Positions 51,887 through 60,773 of a DNA stretch of 64,000 nucleotides are shown here, one piece after another. Source of the DNA: JAJFHI01 sp050633705. GTDB lineage: Bacteria; Pseudomonadota; Alphaproteobacteria; Rhizobiales; Hyphomicrobiaceae. Position numbers and translations under genes: made by a program. Position 1 is the first letter of the stretch; each line of letters opens with the position of its first letter. Location of the stretch: the NCBI GenBank assembly GCA_050633705.1, contig JBOEGZ010000004.1:62001-126000 (forward strand), written 5' to 3'. The notes beneath the pieces were generated by a model. The model saw only the letters and a program-made list of their open reading frames with translations, was not told the origin of the DNA and ran no database searches.

Positions 51887-52663
51887 TTATTGCGCTGTCC
51901 AACCGCCATCCATCGAAAGGGATGCGCCGGTTATCTGAGCTGCGCTATCAGAGGCTAGAAAAATGCAAAGTGCGCCGACCTGCTCAACAGTTACGAATTC
52001 TCTTGTTGGCTGGGCTGCGAGTAGGACATCGCGCTTGACCTCTTCTTCGCTCATGCCGCGTGCCTTGGCTGTGTCCGGAATTTGGTTTTGCACGAGTGGC
52101 GTGAGCAGATAACCAGGGCAGATGGAATTTACAGTTACACCAAATTCTGCAGCCTCAAGTGCGATCGTTTTTGTAAATCCGAGGATGCCGTGTTTGGCGG
52201 CGACATAAGCCGACTTATATGGTGAGGCGACGAGCCCATGAGCCGATGCAATATTGATTATTCGCCCCCAACCGCGCTGCTTCATGCCAGCAAGCGCCGC
52301 CCGCGTTGTATGAAATGAGCTAGATAGGTTGATTGCAATAATCGTATCCCATTTTTCAGTCGGAAACTCTTCGACCGGAGAAACATATTGGATTCCAGCA
52401 TTGTTGACGAGAATATCGACCTGTCCAAATTTCTTTTCTGCTGTCTGGACCAAATCGACAATTTCATCGGGCTTTGTCATGTCGGCGTCATGATAAGAAA
52501 CGACGCCTGTGCCGATCGAGGCAAGGCGCGCGCGTGTCGCTTCGATCTTATCACTGTCGCCAAGGCCATTGAGCATGATATTCATATTCTGAGCGGCCAT
52601 GGCTTCAGCTATTCCAAGACCGATTCCACTTGTCGAACCCGTAATGATTGCACTGCGCTGCAT
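51887..52663 (-). CDS. bdhA: 3-Hydroxybutyrate dehydrogenase (SDR)
   Basis: A 258-residue short-chain dehydrogenase that interconverts 3-hydroxybutyrate and acetoacetate with NAD. Motifs: TGSTSGIGLGIA (coenzyme), NNAGIQYVSPVEEFP, the catalytic Ser in IINIASAHG and Tyr-Lys in YVAAKHG, and NSICPGYLLTPLV. The C-terminal GASLSMDGGWTAQ matches BDH closely. It implies polyhydroxybutyrate or ketone-body turnover. A GGAAGG site precedes ATG 52663. Confidence 0.93.
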   Translation of the reverse strand: MQRSAIITGSTSGIGLGIAEAMAAQNMNIMLNGLGDSDKIEATRARLASIGTGVVSYHDADMTKPDEIVDLVQTAEKKFGQVDILVNNAGIQYVSPVEEFPTEKWDTIIAINLSSSFHTTRAALAGMKQRGWGRIINIASAHGLVASPYKSAYVAAKHGILGFTKTIALEAAEFGVTVNSICPGYLLTPLVQNQIPDTAKARGMSEEEVKRDVLLAAQPTREFVTVEQVGALCIFLASDSAAQITGASLSMDGGWTAQ

Positions 52664-52821
52664 AAATTTTGACCTTCCATGTATGGTGACATTGGGCGTG
52701 TCGATATTTTAAATTTGGTGCGCTGACATTACATAATTTGAAACAGAATGCTAAAAAAATTCGAAGTCTTGCGATAACTAACCCTAGCTAAAAGAGTTCG
52801 ATGTAGATCAATCGGGTCATG

Positions 52822-52858
52822 CCGGAACACTGGAACGCTAGGACAGTGATCATTCCGG
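52822..52858. other. Hairpin between oligopeptidase B and bdhA
   Basis: CCGGAA-CACTG (52822-52832) pairs with CAGTG (52844-52848) and TTCCGG (52853-52858), with a 4-base bulge. No T tract follows on the minus strand. It may stabilise the 3' end of the oligopeptidase mRNA, or be an operator in the bdhA leader. Confidence 0.5.
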
Positions 52859-52916
52859 TCGTGTGCAATCTGCCACAACTGCTCTCGTCATTAGCTCTCA
52901 CTCTTTGTTCTGAGCG

Positions 52917-55004
52917 TTAACTTGAGGTCACCACGTCGGCCTTTCCAGAAATCTTTAGGGCAAAGGCGTGTTCTAAGGCGACTTCTTTAAGGTGTTCAAA
53001 GCGCCCAGATGCACCGCCGTGTCCTGCGCCCATATTGGTTTTTAGCAAAAGGAGTTTGTCGCTCGTGTTCAATGCTCTCAGGCGCGCGATCCACTTGGCT
53101 GGTTCCCAATAGGTGACGCGCGGGTCTGTGAGTCCGGCAAGAGCCAACAAGTGCGGGTAATCTTGAGCCGAGACATTCTCGTAAGGGCTATAGGCGAGGA
53201 TGGTTTTGAAGTCTTGAGAACTCTCGATTGGGTTCCCCCATTCCGGCCATTCAGGTGGTGTGAGCGGTAAGGTGTCGTCCAACATCGTGTTGAGCACATC
53301 GACAAAGGGCACATTGGCAATGATACCTAAGAACAAATCTGGAGCCATGTTCGCGACAGCTCCCATCAACATGCCACCAGCTGAACCGCCCGAGCCGATG
53401 ATATTTCCCCGTGTCGTATAGCCGGTTTCGACCAGGTGTTCCCCGGCGGAGATGAAATCTTTAAACGTGTTGGTTTTGCCTTCACGTTTACCGGACTTGT
53501 ACCAGTGATAGCCTTTATCCTTGCCGCCGCGGATATGTGCGATGGCGTAGATAAAGCCGCGATCGACGAGGCTGAGGCGGGTCGTGGCAAATGACGCTGG
53601 AATTGCGATGCCGTAAGCGCCATAGCCGTAGAGCAATAATGGGGCTGAAGAATCGATCGGTGTGTCTTTATGATGGAGAAGAGAAACGGGAACCTGTTGG
53701 CCGTCGGCCGTGGGAGCTAGAACACGTTTGGTAATGTAGTTGGCGGGATCATGTCCGGATGGAACTTCTTGGCGTTTGCGTAAAACACGTTCGCGCGTTT
53801 CCATGTCGTAATCATAGACTTCGGCTGGAGTGGTCATCGATGAATAGGTGAAACGAATTGTCGTGGTGTCAAATTCATATCCCGACGACAGGCCTAGCGA
53901 ATAGGCTTCTTCGTCAAAGGAAACCTCATGTTCTTGTCCATCTGAAAGGCGTTGGACGACAATGCGGGGCAGGCCGTCTTCGCGTTCGAGGCGAACGAGG
54001 TGGTTGGCGTATACGATCGTGTCGAGAATTAAGCGGCCAGGCTTGTGGGCGAGAATTTCGCGCCAGTTTTTTTCATCAGGGTCATCAATGCTGACCTCAC
54101 AAATGCGTTGGTCTTCTGCGCCGTTGGAATTTGTTGTGATAATAAAGCGATTGGCGTGATGCTCGAGTTCGTACTCATGACCTTCGCGGCGCGCGGCAAT
54201 CATTTGAGGATCGCTGAGGGGGGCATCTGCGTCGATGACGTGGACTTCGCTAGTTTGGTGGTCGTGGACGTCGAAAGCGATGTATTTCTCAGACTGGGTC
54301 TTGCCAAGGCCGATATAAAAACCGGTGTCTTGTTCCTGATATATTTCAACATCGTCGGCGACGGGGGTGCCAATGACGTGGCGGCGGACGGAGAGGGGGC
54401 GATGGTTTTCGTCGAGATGAATGTAAAACAATGTGCGGCTATCGTTTGTCCAAACGCAGCCGCCTGATGCTTCGGTGATAGTGTCAGGCAGGTCTTCTCC
54501 GGTATCGCAATCGCGAAAACGAATGGTAAAAAATTCTGAACCTTTGTCATCGACCCCATAGGCGATGAGTTTGTGGTCAGGGCTGTGCGCGCCCCCACCA
54601 AGCTGCCAATAGGTTTTGCCTTCGGCTTCTTTGTTGCCATCTAGAAGGACTTTGAGGTCCCCGCCGTTGCGCGCTTGGCGGCACAATTCGACGTATTGTT
54701 TGCCTGGGACATAGCGCGTGAAATAGGCAAACGCATCATGTGGTGTTGGCACTGATTGGTCGTCTTGTTTGATGCGGCCTTTGAGTTCTTCAAACAGCTT
54801 TTCTTGCAAGCTTTCCGTGTCGGACAATTGCTCTTTGGTATAGGTGTTTTCGGCTTCAAGGTAGGTGCGGATCTCGTTGTCGAGGGTCTCCGGTTGGCGC
54901 ATGACCTCCTGCCAATTTTCGGCACGCAGCCAAGCGTAATCATCGGTGAGGGTGACGTCGTGGTGCGTGGAGTTTTGTGGGCGGGCAGGAGCGCGCGGTG
55001 GCAT
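52917..55004 (-). CDS. ptrB: Oligopeptidase B (S9 family)
   Basis: A 695-residue serine peptidase starting at ATG 55004, with GAGG 8 bases upstream; the frame is open to 55109 inside msrB. The N-terminal half is the seven-bladed propeller, beginning HHDVTLTDDYAWLRAENW. The catalytic domain has YGYGAYGI, HIRGGKDKGYHWYKSGK, the nucleophile Ser in GSGGSAGGMLMG and the His region NMGAGHGGASGRF. The enzyme cuts after Lys or Arg in short peptides, probably in the cytoplasm as there is no signal peptide. It follows msrB in an operon. Confidence 0.93.
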   Translation of the reverse strand: MPPRAPARPQNSTHHDVTLTDDYAWLRAENWQEVMRQPETLDNEIRTYLEAENTYTKEQLSDTESLQEKLFEELKGRIKQDDQSVPTPHDAFAYFTRYVPGKQYVELCRQARNGGDLKVLLDGNKEAEGKTYWQLGGGAHSPDHKLIAYGVDDKGSEFFTIRFRDCDTGEDLPDTITEASGGCVWTNDSRTLFYIHLDENHRPLSVRRHVIGTPVADDVEIYQEQDTGFYIGLGKTQSEKYIAFDVHDHQTSEVHVIDADAPLSDPQMIAARREGHEYELEHHANRFIITTNSNGAEDQRICEVSIDDPDEKNWREILAHKPGRLILDTIVYANHLVRLEREDGLPRIVVQRLSDGQEHEVSFDEEAYSLGLSSGYEFDTTTIRFTYSSMTTPAEVYDYDMETRERVLRKRQEVPSGHDPANYITKRVLAPTADGQQVPVSLLHHKDTPIDSSAPLLLYGYGAYGIAIPASFATTRLSLVDRGFIYAIAHIRGGKDKGYHWYKSGKREGKTNTFKDFISAGEHLVETGYTTRGNIIGSGGSAGGMLMGAVANMAPDLFLGIIANVPFVDVLNTMLDDTLPLTPPEWPEWGNPIESSQDFKTILAYSPYENVSAQDYPHLLALAGLTDPRVTYWEPAKWIARLRALNTSDKLLLLKTNMGAGHGGASGRFEHLKEVALEHAFALKISGKADVVTSS

Positions 55005-55071
55005 GAGAAAGCCTCGTTGGTCGGTTTGTTGAATTTGAAGTAAGTTGGTCTTTGGTGTTAGCAGAGCTGTG

Positions 55072-55473
55072 CTACTGGTTTTCATCTTCGAAAGACAGTG
55101 CCGTGCCATTGATGCAATATCTCAATCCAGTGGTTTCGGGGCCATCCGGAAAGACGTGTCCGAGGTGGGCTTCACAGCTCGCACAGCGGATTTCTGTTCG
55201 CTTTCTAAACAATGACCGATCTTCATGTTCACTGACGGCGTCTTTGTTGGCTGGTTGATCGAAGCTGGGCCAGCCACTGCCGGAATCGTACTTTGTTTTA
55301 GAGGTGAACAATGGCGCGTCACAACAAATGCAGCGATAGACACCGGGGTCTTTTTGATCGTTGTACTCATGAGTAAAAGGTCGCTCAGTCCCGTGTTCGC
55401 GTGTGATTTGGAACTGTTCAGGTGTGAGTTCTTCGCGCCATTGAGACTTTGTTTTTTGGACTTTCTTTGTCAT
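55072..55473 (-). CDS. msrB: Peptide-methionine (R)-S-oxide reductase
   Basis: A 133-residue enzyme. Zinc ligands are Cys48/Cys51 and Cys97/Cys100; the catalytic Cys120 lies in [18 protein letters not shown] and GHVFPDGP are also conserved. A resolving cysteine in the usual position near residue 65 is not evident, so Cys50 or thioredoxin may regenerate it. GGAGACGTAA precedes ATG 55473. It leads the msrB-ptrB pair. Confidence 0.96.
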   Translation of the reverse strand: MTKKVQKTKSQWREELTPEQFQITREHGTERPFTHEYNDQKDPGVYRCICCDAPLFTSKTKYDSGSGWPSFDQPANKDAVSEHEDRSLFRKRTEIRCASCEAHLGHVFPDGPETTGLRYCINGTALSFEDENQ

Positions 55474-55790
55474 TTACGTCTCCAACTTGATCCTTCAGAC
55501 AAGGCGCATGAAGGCCAATATAGTTAATTGATCAGTGTTCGTAATTAGCCATATATGCCTGTTAGGCAAATTGAATTATTGACATTACCAGTGTAGACGT
55601 TCGATATCCGAGCATTCGTAGTATATAACTCAGATTTATTCAGAGTGTATTCTATCGGTATCAAACTTATCGCCGACGAAAGCACAACAATATAAGTATA
55701 GTTTAACATACTCAAACTGAAACACAGTCGATTGTATTATCACGCTGTTTGGCATCTTGAGATGAGACCCTATGCATGAGGAACTGGAAG
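55474..55790. other. AT-rich region upstream of mucR and msrB
   Basis: 317 bases with no gene. It is notably AT-rich from 55500 to 55740 compared with its surroundings. It contains the divergent promoters of msrB and mucR. MucR proteins bind AT-rich DNA and often repress their own genes, so autoregulation here is plausible. Confidence 0.4.
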
Positions 55791-56198
55791 ATGGACAAAG
55801 GTGCAACCAATCCGTTGGTAGAGCTGACGGCGCAGATCGTCTCGGCATATGTCAGCAATAATACCGTAACGTCCGCAGACCTTCCAAAGCTGATAAATGA
55901 TACCCATCTGGCTTTGACGCGAGCATCAACGGGTGGGACGGACCATGAGCGTGAGGAACTGAAGCCAAAAGTTCCAATCAAGAAATCAGTAATGCCTGAC
56001 TACATCGTGTGCTTGGAAGATGGCAAGCAGTTCAAATCTTTGAAGCGTCATTTGCGTACGCAATACAATTTATCACCAGAGGAGTATCGCGAGCGGTGGG
56101 GTTTGCCGCATGATTATCCAATGGTCGCCCCCGATTATGCAAAAGCGCGTTCTGCGTTGGCAAAGAAGATGGGGCTTGGCACGCGACGCGAGAAATAA
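55791..56198 (+). CDS. MucR/Ros-family zinc-finger transcriptional regulator
   Basis: A 135-residue regulator starting at ATG 55791 (GAGGAA nine bases upstream; ATG 55776 is possible). The N-terminal helix LVELTAQIVSAYVSNNTV supports oligomerisation. The zinc-finger region is VCLEDGKQFKSLKRHLRTQYNLSPEEYRERWGLPHDYPMVAPDYAKARSALAKKMGLG. Only one Cys is visible, and the second usual Cys is replaced as in rhizobial Ml/MucR variants. The family controls surface polysaccharide, motility and cell-cycle genes in Hyphomicrobiales. Confidence 0.94.
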   Translation: MDKGATNPLVELTAQIVSAYVSNNTVTSADLPKLINDTHLALTRASTGGTDHEREELKPKVPIKKSVMPDYIVCLEDGKQFKSLKRHLRTQYNLSPEEYRERWGLPHDYPMVAPDYAKARSALAKKMGLGTRREK

Positions 56199-56559
56199 GA
56201 CGAAAGAATTAGGTGTAGCCGTCGTTCGCCGCTGATTTGGCAGCGTGGTTTTTGAATACGTTGGCTCACGATTAGATTTGCGCCAAAGCTGCAGACCGTC
56301 TCGCGCTGATGATCAAGGCGTTATTCATGCGCACGAGTTTGATTTTTTGTTGCGGTAACAGGCATTTTTTCGAAGAATCCTTAATCGATTAACGCTTCCT
56401 TTAAACGGTTTGTCAGACGAAAATTTTGTGCACGCTCATTGCCTGCAAGTTATCCCCGCGTGTTCACTCATTCGCTAAATTGAGGTCTGTAGAAACGCAA
56501 TTTCGGCCTACACTAAGTGTACTATTAGTGTGTGGTGCGATTGAGGACGTTAATAGATC
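56199..56559. other. 361-base intergenic stretch
   Basis: No gene or clear hairpin seen. A TTATCCCC sequence (56449-56456) is reminiscent of a DnaA box but is a single weak match, so no origin is proposed. The promoter of the DnaA-like gene should lie here. Confidence 0.3.
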
Positions 56560-57000
56560 ATGGCGCAGATTCAGTTATTTACCAAAACTATGCAACCGAC
56601 CTGCATCCAAGAAATTTCATCAGTGAGGTCGCGATTTACTTCGGAAGAATTTCAAAACCGTCGGCGCGTACGAGAGATGATCGAAGCCGGTGTTGCAAGC
56701 GCTTTTGGTGTTACAGAACCTGACCTTCGAAAAGCCACGCGAGGGCGCCAAAAAGTTGCGTTTGCGCGCCAGGTTGCCATGTACCTTGCACACGTATGTT
56801 GTGGCCTGACACTTACGGAGGTTGGTGCCGTATTCTCCCGGGACCGGACGACGGTTGCGTATGCGTGTTCGGTTGTTGAAGATCACCGTGACGACGAAAT
56901 ATTTGATTATGTGCTCGAGCTTTTGGAGCGAGTTGCACTGTCCAATATCCGACCGCGCAAGTTTGACCACCTCAATCAATTAAAGGACCGGCTTTCATGA
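56560..57000 (+). CDS. Short DnaA-domain-IV-like helix-turn-helix protein
   Basis: A 146-residue protein consisting of a polar N-terminus and a domain like the DnaA C-terminal DNA-binding part: RQKVAFARQVAMYLAHVCCGLTLTEVGAVFSRDRTTVAYACSVVED, where DRTTVAYA takes the place of DHTTVLHA, the box-contacting signature. There is no AAA+ ATPase domain. It could bind DnaA-box-like sites and compete with or modulate DnaA. Its stop overlaps the start of the DUF6456 gene. Confidence 0.85.
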   Translation: MAQIQLFTKTMQPTCIQEISSVRSRFTSEEFQNRRRVREMIEAGVASAFGVTEPDLRKATRGRQKVAFARQVAMYLAHVCCGLTLTEVGAVFSRDRTTVAYACSVVEDHRDDEIFDYVLELLERVALSNIRPRKFDHLNQLKDRLS

Positions 57001-57851
57001 CAATGGCTCCTGACAATGCATGTGCTGATGAAGTGCGCGTTGAAAATTTAAAACGTAAGTCCATTGATCAGTCTGCGCTTAAGCTTTTGGCCAGAAGAGG
57101 TGCCTGGGTATCGACCAACGAAGCACCCCAACGCGGTGTTGTCGTGATCAACGCTCCGTCTGCTAGAGACGAGTTGGACATTCGCCAATTGAATTTAGCC
57201 GATTGGACGCGTTGGGTTTCTTCTGGTTGGGTCGTGCCGGATGAAGGAAGTGATGTAAAAGATCGCTGGCGGCTTGCGAACGCCGGGCGCATAAACCTAA
57301 AACGCTTGCTGAGCCGAATTCCGAATGAAGCGGGGCAAGTTATTCCGATTGATAATAGGACGTCGCAAACGGTACCTGAAATCGCACAAAACGACGCAGA
57401 AAGTCCATTGGCATGGTTGCGCCGGCGCCGAGATTCCTTGGGTAATCCGTTTCTATCTGATGCTGAATATATGGCAGGTGAACGTTTGCGATCGGACTTT
57501 TGGTTTGCAAAAATGACTCCGCGAGTGACGGCAAACTGGTCGCCGGTTTCGGCAGGTCGTGCGCGTCGACACGGTGGTGGGATTAATCGAGAATCTGACC
57601 AGCAAGAAGCAATTTCAGATGCAGCCGAACGTGTGCGATCAGCACTTAGGGCTGTTGGGCCGGAGCTGTCTGGTGTCTTGATAGATGTTTGCTGCCATCT
57701 AAAAGGAATGGAAAAAGTTGAGAAGGGCGAAAATTGGCCGCAGCGGGCGGGGCGAGTTGTTTTGCAACATGCGCTACGGGCCTTGGGTCGCCATTACGGT
57801 CTTATTCGTTGTGCAGAGGTGCCGGACTTGTTTGCGGATGATCCTTGCTAG
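56997..57851 (+). CDS. DUF6456 domain protein, coupled to the DnaA-like gene
   Basis: A 284-residue soluble protein. The C-terminal domain (ESPLAWLRRRRDSLGNPFLSDAEYMAGERLRSDFWFAKMTPRVTANW to the end) fits DUF6456; it includes a helix-turn-helix-like end (GRVVLQHALRALGRHYG). An N-terminal segment (SALKLLARRGAWV) is probably a second small helical unit. The start overlaps the preceding gene by 4 bases, so the two proteins are likely made together. Function unknown; the pair is conserved in Hyphomicrobiales to my knowledge. Confidence 0.85.
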   Translation: MTMAPDNACADEVRVENLKRKSIDQSALKLLARRGAWVSTNEAPQRGVVVINAPSARDELDIRQLNLADWTRWVSSGWVVPDEGSDVKDRWRLANAGRINLKRLLSRIPNEAGQVIPIDNRTSQTVPEIAQNDAESPLAWLRRRRDSLGNPFLSDAEYMAGERLRSDFWFAKMTPRVTANWSPVSAGRARRHGGGINRESDQQEAISDAAERVRSALRAVGPELSGVLIDVCCHLKGMEKVEKGENWPQRAGRVVLQHALRALGRHYGLIRCAEVPDLFADDPC

Positions 57852-57913
57852 GTAAAGTTAGGTGACGCACATCCGTGGAAATTCATGCTTTGAATTTATT
57901 CTATTGGCGATGA

Positions 57914-58342
57914 TCAAGTTTTTGGGTTCGCACGTACAGCATCTTCGCGAATACGAGACATCATAGAGGCAAGACCATTTGAACGTTGAGGTGTCAGGTG
58001 TTCTTTTAACCCCAGACTGTCGAAAATACATGGCGCATCGATTTCTAAAATTTCTTTCGCTGTTTTGTCTTGGAAAATAGCAAACAAAATAGCCACCAAT
58101 CCACGGACGATGTGAGCGTCGCTGTCGCCCTCGAAGTGCAACTGAACGTCAGCGCCATCGGCGCTTGGGTTGGTGCTGGTTGCGAGCCAGACTTGGCTGG
58201 CGCAGCCCCGTACCTTGTTTTCTTCGGTTCTGAGATTTTCTGGAAGGTCCGGCAAGGCTCGGCCGAGCTCGATGACGTAGCGATAACGGTCTTCCCAGTC
58301 GTCAAGAAGTTCAAAGTCTTCGCGAATTTGCTCGATGGTCAT
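57914..58342 (-). CDS. sufE: SufE-family cysteine desulfurase sulfur acceptor
   Basis: A 142-residue protein starting at ATG 58342 (a TTG at 58360 gives a longer form). It accepts persulfide sulfur from SufS for Fe-S cluster assembly. The active Cys47 is in ENKVRGCASQVWL; DWEDRYRYVIELGRALP and HLTPQRSNGLASM are conserved. The other suf genes are not in the window. Confidence 0.94.
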   Translation of the reverse strand: MTIEQIREDFELLDDWEDRYRYVIELGRALPDLPENLRTEENKVRGCASQVWLATSTNPSADGADVQLHFEGDSDAHIVRGLVAILFAIFQDKTAKEILEIDAPCIFDSLGLKEHLTPQRSNGLASMMSRIREDAVRANPKT

Positions 58343-58539
58343 ATGTGTAATGGATCGCAATCAGAAGTTGGCGCGGTCAGGAGACGGGTATTGCCGCGTT
58401 TCTGCCATTGTCATAGGCACCAAAAGGGGGAGTTCGCAACCCCTCCGAACACATTCGTGTTTGGAAATTAAAGCCAACGCGTTAAGAGAACAGGCGAATG
58501 CGGGTGAGTGGATCGTCAACTTTATAGATGGCCGTGCCT

Positions 58540-58869
58540 TTAGAGACGACCACGCCAATTTGGTGTGCGGTCCGTTACAGTCAAGGTATCCATGCTTTTT
58601 GAAGCTGTAGCTTCTTCATTGGCCTCAGATGAGGTCAAAGCCTGCCAGACGGCATCCTGAGCGAGCGTCGCACCAAATGCTGCTTTGTCTTTGAATGTTG
58701 CCCAGTGTCGTTCGGCGGAATGGCAGGTTTGCTCATTGCGATCGCAGAACGTCCAAGCCCAATTTGCGGCATTACTTGCACGTTCGATGAGTTTTTGTTG
58801 CCCATGCTTGTCTGATGGCAACAGCGCGACAGCGAGTGCACCAATGATGACCAATTTTGTAAAAGACAT
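58540..58869 (-). CDS. DUF5330 family small protein
   Basis: A 109-residue protein starting at ATG 58869, with an N-terminal hydrophobic segment (FTKLVIIGALAVALLPS), a Cys pair in WTFCDRNEQTCHSAERHW and a C-terminal DTLTVTDRTPNWRG that resembles the DTLTPxDxxPxWRG ending of the family. It is probably membrane-anchored or periplasmic. Function unknown. Typical of Hyphomicrobiales. Confidence 0.82.
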   Translation of the reverse strand: MSFTKLVIIGALAVALLPSDKHGQQKLIERASNAANWAWTFCDRNEQTCHSAERHWATFKDKAAFGATLAQDAVWQALTSSEANEEATASKSMDTLTVTDRTPNWRGRL

Positions 58870-59151
58870 ACCCGCCCTTCTTCCCGATTTCGCTGCAAAG
58901 ACGGTCTTGGAAATATTTCCAACACCCAAATAAAACACTCCGACACCCGATTAATTTGGTGATGATCTCACAATTGGGTCAAAGAACTGAAAGGTTTGAA
59001 GGCTGGTTTTATCTTTTAATTGCATCAAATTTTATCAAATGACAAAGCCTTGAGTGGTGAAGCAACAACGCTAGGTTAACACATCGTTAGTATTGAACGA
59101 CAATACTCAGCCGCAGGCGTGATTTTACAAGTGTTTGTATTGAGGTTTGTC

Positions 59152-59853
59152 ATGGGTTCAAGATTGAAAAAAGCCACGCTTGGCGTGTTCTTTGTTCTAA
59201 CCGTGGGCTTTGTCGTAAACCTTCATTTTCTCCAGAAAGCCGATGAGCATGGCGTTATTGGGCGGCGTCAGGCGGCTGATCTGGGTCCAGCGAAAATTCA
59301 AACTGTACGCACAACCGGCTCTTTAGGTCGCGCCGATGCAGCAGCTCAACCCGACAAATCGTCTTCTCAGGGTGTGATCGTTTTGAATGCCGGAATTCGT
59401 TCGCAAACGACAAAAGCAATTCAGCGCGAATTGCGCTCACGAGGCTATGACGCCGGAGATGAAGATGGCGTGCCCAGTCTCGTTACCAGAGCCGCCATTA
59501 TGGCATATGAGCACGATCACAGGTTGGTTGTGACCGGTACGCCGAGCAAAAGCTTGCTCGATCAAATTCAGATGGGAACAAGACGCAAGCCCACATCTCC
59601 CGATGGCGTTGAGGGCGATGATTTCAATGCGATTGCCCAACAGCGCGCGCAAGTTGTTCGCACGGTTCAACAATCTTTGAAAGCCGTGGGCTATATGCCA
59701 GGCCTCGTTGATGGGCGTATGGGAGAGGCGACGGCGCGCGCGATCCGTGAATTTGAAATTGACCAGGATTTGCCAGAAACCGGTCGCATCTCAGGACGCT
59801 TGATTTCACGTTTGGCGCGTCTTGCTGGCAACGGACAACTTGCAAGCCGATAG
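59152..59853 (+). CDS. Peptidoglycan-binding domain protein (two PG-binding-1 domains)
   Basis: A 233-residue protein from ATG 59152 (GAGG eight bases upstream). A signal anchor (about residues 9-25) precedes a linker and two domains: QTTKAIQRELRSRGYDAGDEDGVPSLVTRAAIMAYEHDHRL and VRTVQQSLKAVGYMPGLVDGRMGEATARAIREFEIDQDLPETGRISGRLISRLARL. Both match the three-helix PG-binding-1 fold. No catalytic domain is present, so it probably tethers to or senses the cell wall. A DUF1491 gene follows 96 bases later. Confidence 0.9.
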   Translation: MGSRLKKATLGVFFVLTVGFVVNLHFLQKADEHGVIGRRQAADLGPAKIQTVRTTGSLGRADAAAQPDKSSSQGVIVLNAGIRSQTTKAIQRELRSRGYDAGDEDGVPSLVTRAAIMAYEHDHRLVVTGTPSKSLLDQIQMGTRRKPTSPDGVEGDDFNAIAQQRAQVVRTVQQSLKAVGYMPGLVDGRMGEATARAIREFEIDQDLPETGRISGRLISRLARLAGNGQLASR

Positions 59854-59949
59854 CACTTTATGCGAGGTCAATGCCAACGAGCATCTCCGACGTTGGTTGT
59901 TTAAGACCTCCCAGCCAGCGTTGTTGCGAAAAAAGTGAAGTCAACAAAT

Positions 59950-60315
59950 ATGCGGCTTAAGGCACACATATGGGTCAAGGCGTTCTTGCGTCGTTGCCAG
60001 GCGCAGGGCTGTTTTGCAGCTGTTGCTCGCCATGGCGATGATGATGCGGGCAGCATCTATATTCGCATCAATCTGCTCGACGGAAGGTCGAAACTTTTTG
60101 TCCCGGCTCCAATGAGCTTTGACAATTTCGATGACACTGGTGCAGGGCGATTATGGATGCCAGCTTTTGATCAGCAAGCGCAAACTGATGCGAAGGTTGA
60201 GACTTATATTCAACAGCAGATGCAACTTGATTCCGACTTTTGGGTCGTTGAAGTTGAAGATCGTGACGGTCGCGATTTTCTAGGTGATGAGTTGTATCGC
60301 TCGCAGATGAGGTAA
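59950..60315 (+). CDS. DUF1491 family protein
   Basis: A 121-residue soluble protein. It starts RLKAHIWVKAFLRRCQAQGCFAAVARHGDDDAGSIYIRINLLDG and continues with DSDFWVVEVEDRDGRDFL, the DUF1491 pattern. ATG 59950 is preferred over GTG 59935, but neither has a strong ribosome site. Function is not known. It commonly follows a peptidoglycan-binding-domain gene in alphaproteobacteria. Confidence 0.85.
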   Translation: MRLKAHIWVKAFLRRCQAQGCFAAVARHGDDDAGSIYIRINLLDGRSKLFVPAPMSFDNFDDTGAGRLWMPAFDQQAQTDAKVETYIQQQMQLDSDFWVVEVEDRDGRDFLGDELYRSQMR

Positions 60316-60480
60316 CAAAGTCACTCCAATTTCATCAATTTGGTCACGTTAAGGTTTCATTAAGGATTGCTACTGTCAGGTTGTATCGAGCCACCAACGT
60401 TGTGATTGTCCAACGCTATTAGAATCTGATTGCAATAACTTTATCAGTGGCGCTGTGATGGATTTAAGGAGCTGCGAACC

Positions 60481-60672
60481 ATGTCAAACATTATAAAGTT
60501 TGAATTGAAGCAACGGACCTCAAGAGATGCATCTGTCTCAAATTCAAAAATCGAGCTGGGTGAAATTCTTATATTTCCAGGTGTGCGCTACGAGCGTGAT
60601 TGTGAACAGACCGCAGCAGATATGCAAACCATGAACGTGGTTACGCCCAATACAACGGTTGGCAATCATTGA
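60481..60672 (+). CDS. Small protein of unknown function (63 aa)
   Basis: A 63-residue protein with a strong AAGGAG ribosome site. It begins MSNIIKFELKQRTSRD and has ELGEILIFPGVRYERDCE, a pattern I have seen in short Hyphomicrobiales proteins. No known domain. The strong translation signal supports it as a real gene. Confidence 0.7.
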   Translation: MSNIIKFELKQRTSRDASVSNSKIELGEILIFPGVRYERDCEQTAADMQTMNVVTPNTTVGNH

Positions 60673-60709
60673 TCGACTTACCATCGACGAAGCGCCGATC
60701 TTAAGTGAA

Positions 60710-60743
60710 CGGCACTCTTAATTGTGCCGGGAGCTTGATTTTT
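60710..60743 (+). terminator. Possible weak terminator after the 63-residue gene
   Basis: CGGCAC (60710-60715) pairs with GTGCCG (60724-60729) around an 8-base loop. The T run (TTTTT) begins 10 bases after the stem, so the element is weak. Confidence 0.4.
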
Positions 60744-60773
60744 AAAACGAGAGAATTTTTCGCAAGTGCTGAG

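Noticed and set aside
56449..56456. Replication origin with a DnaA box near the DnaA-like gene
   Set aside because: Only one weak match to a box is seen, with no cluster and no AT-rich unwinding element beside it.
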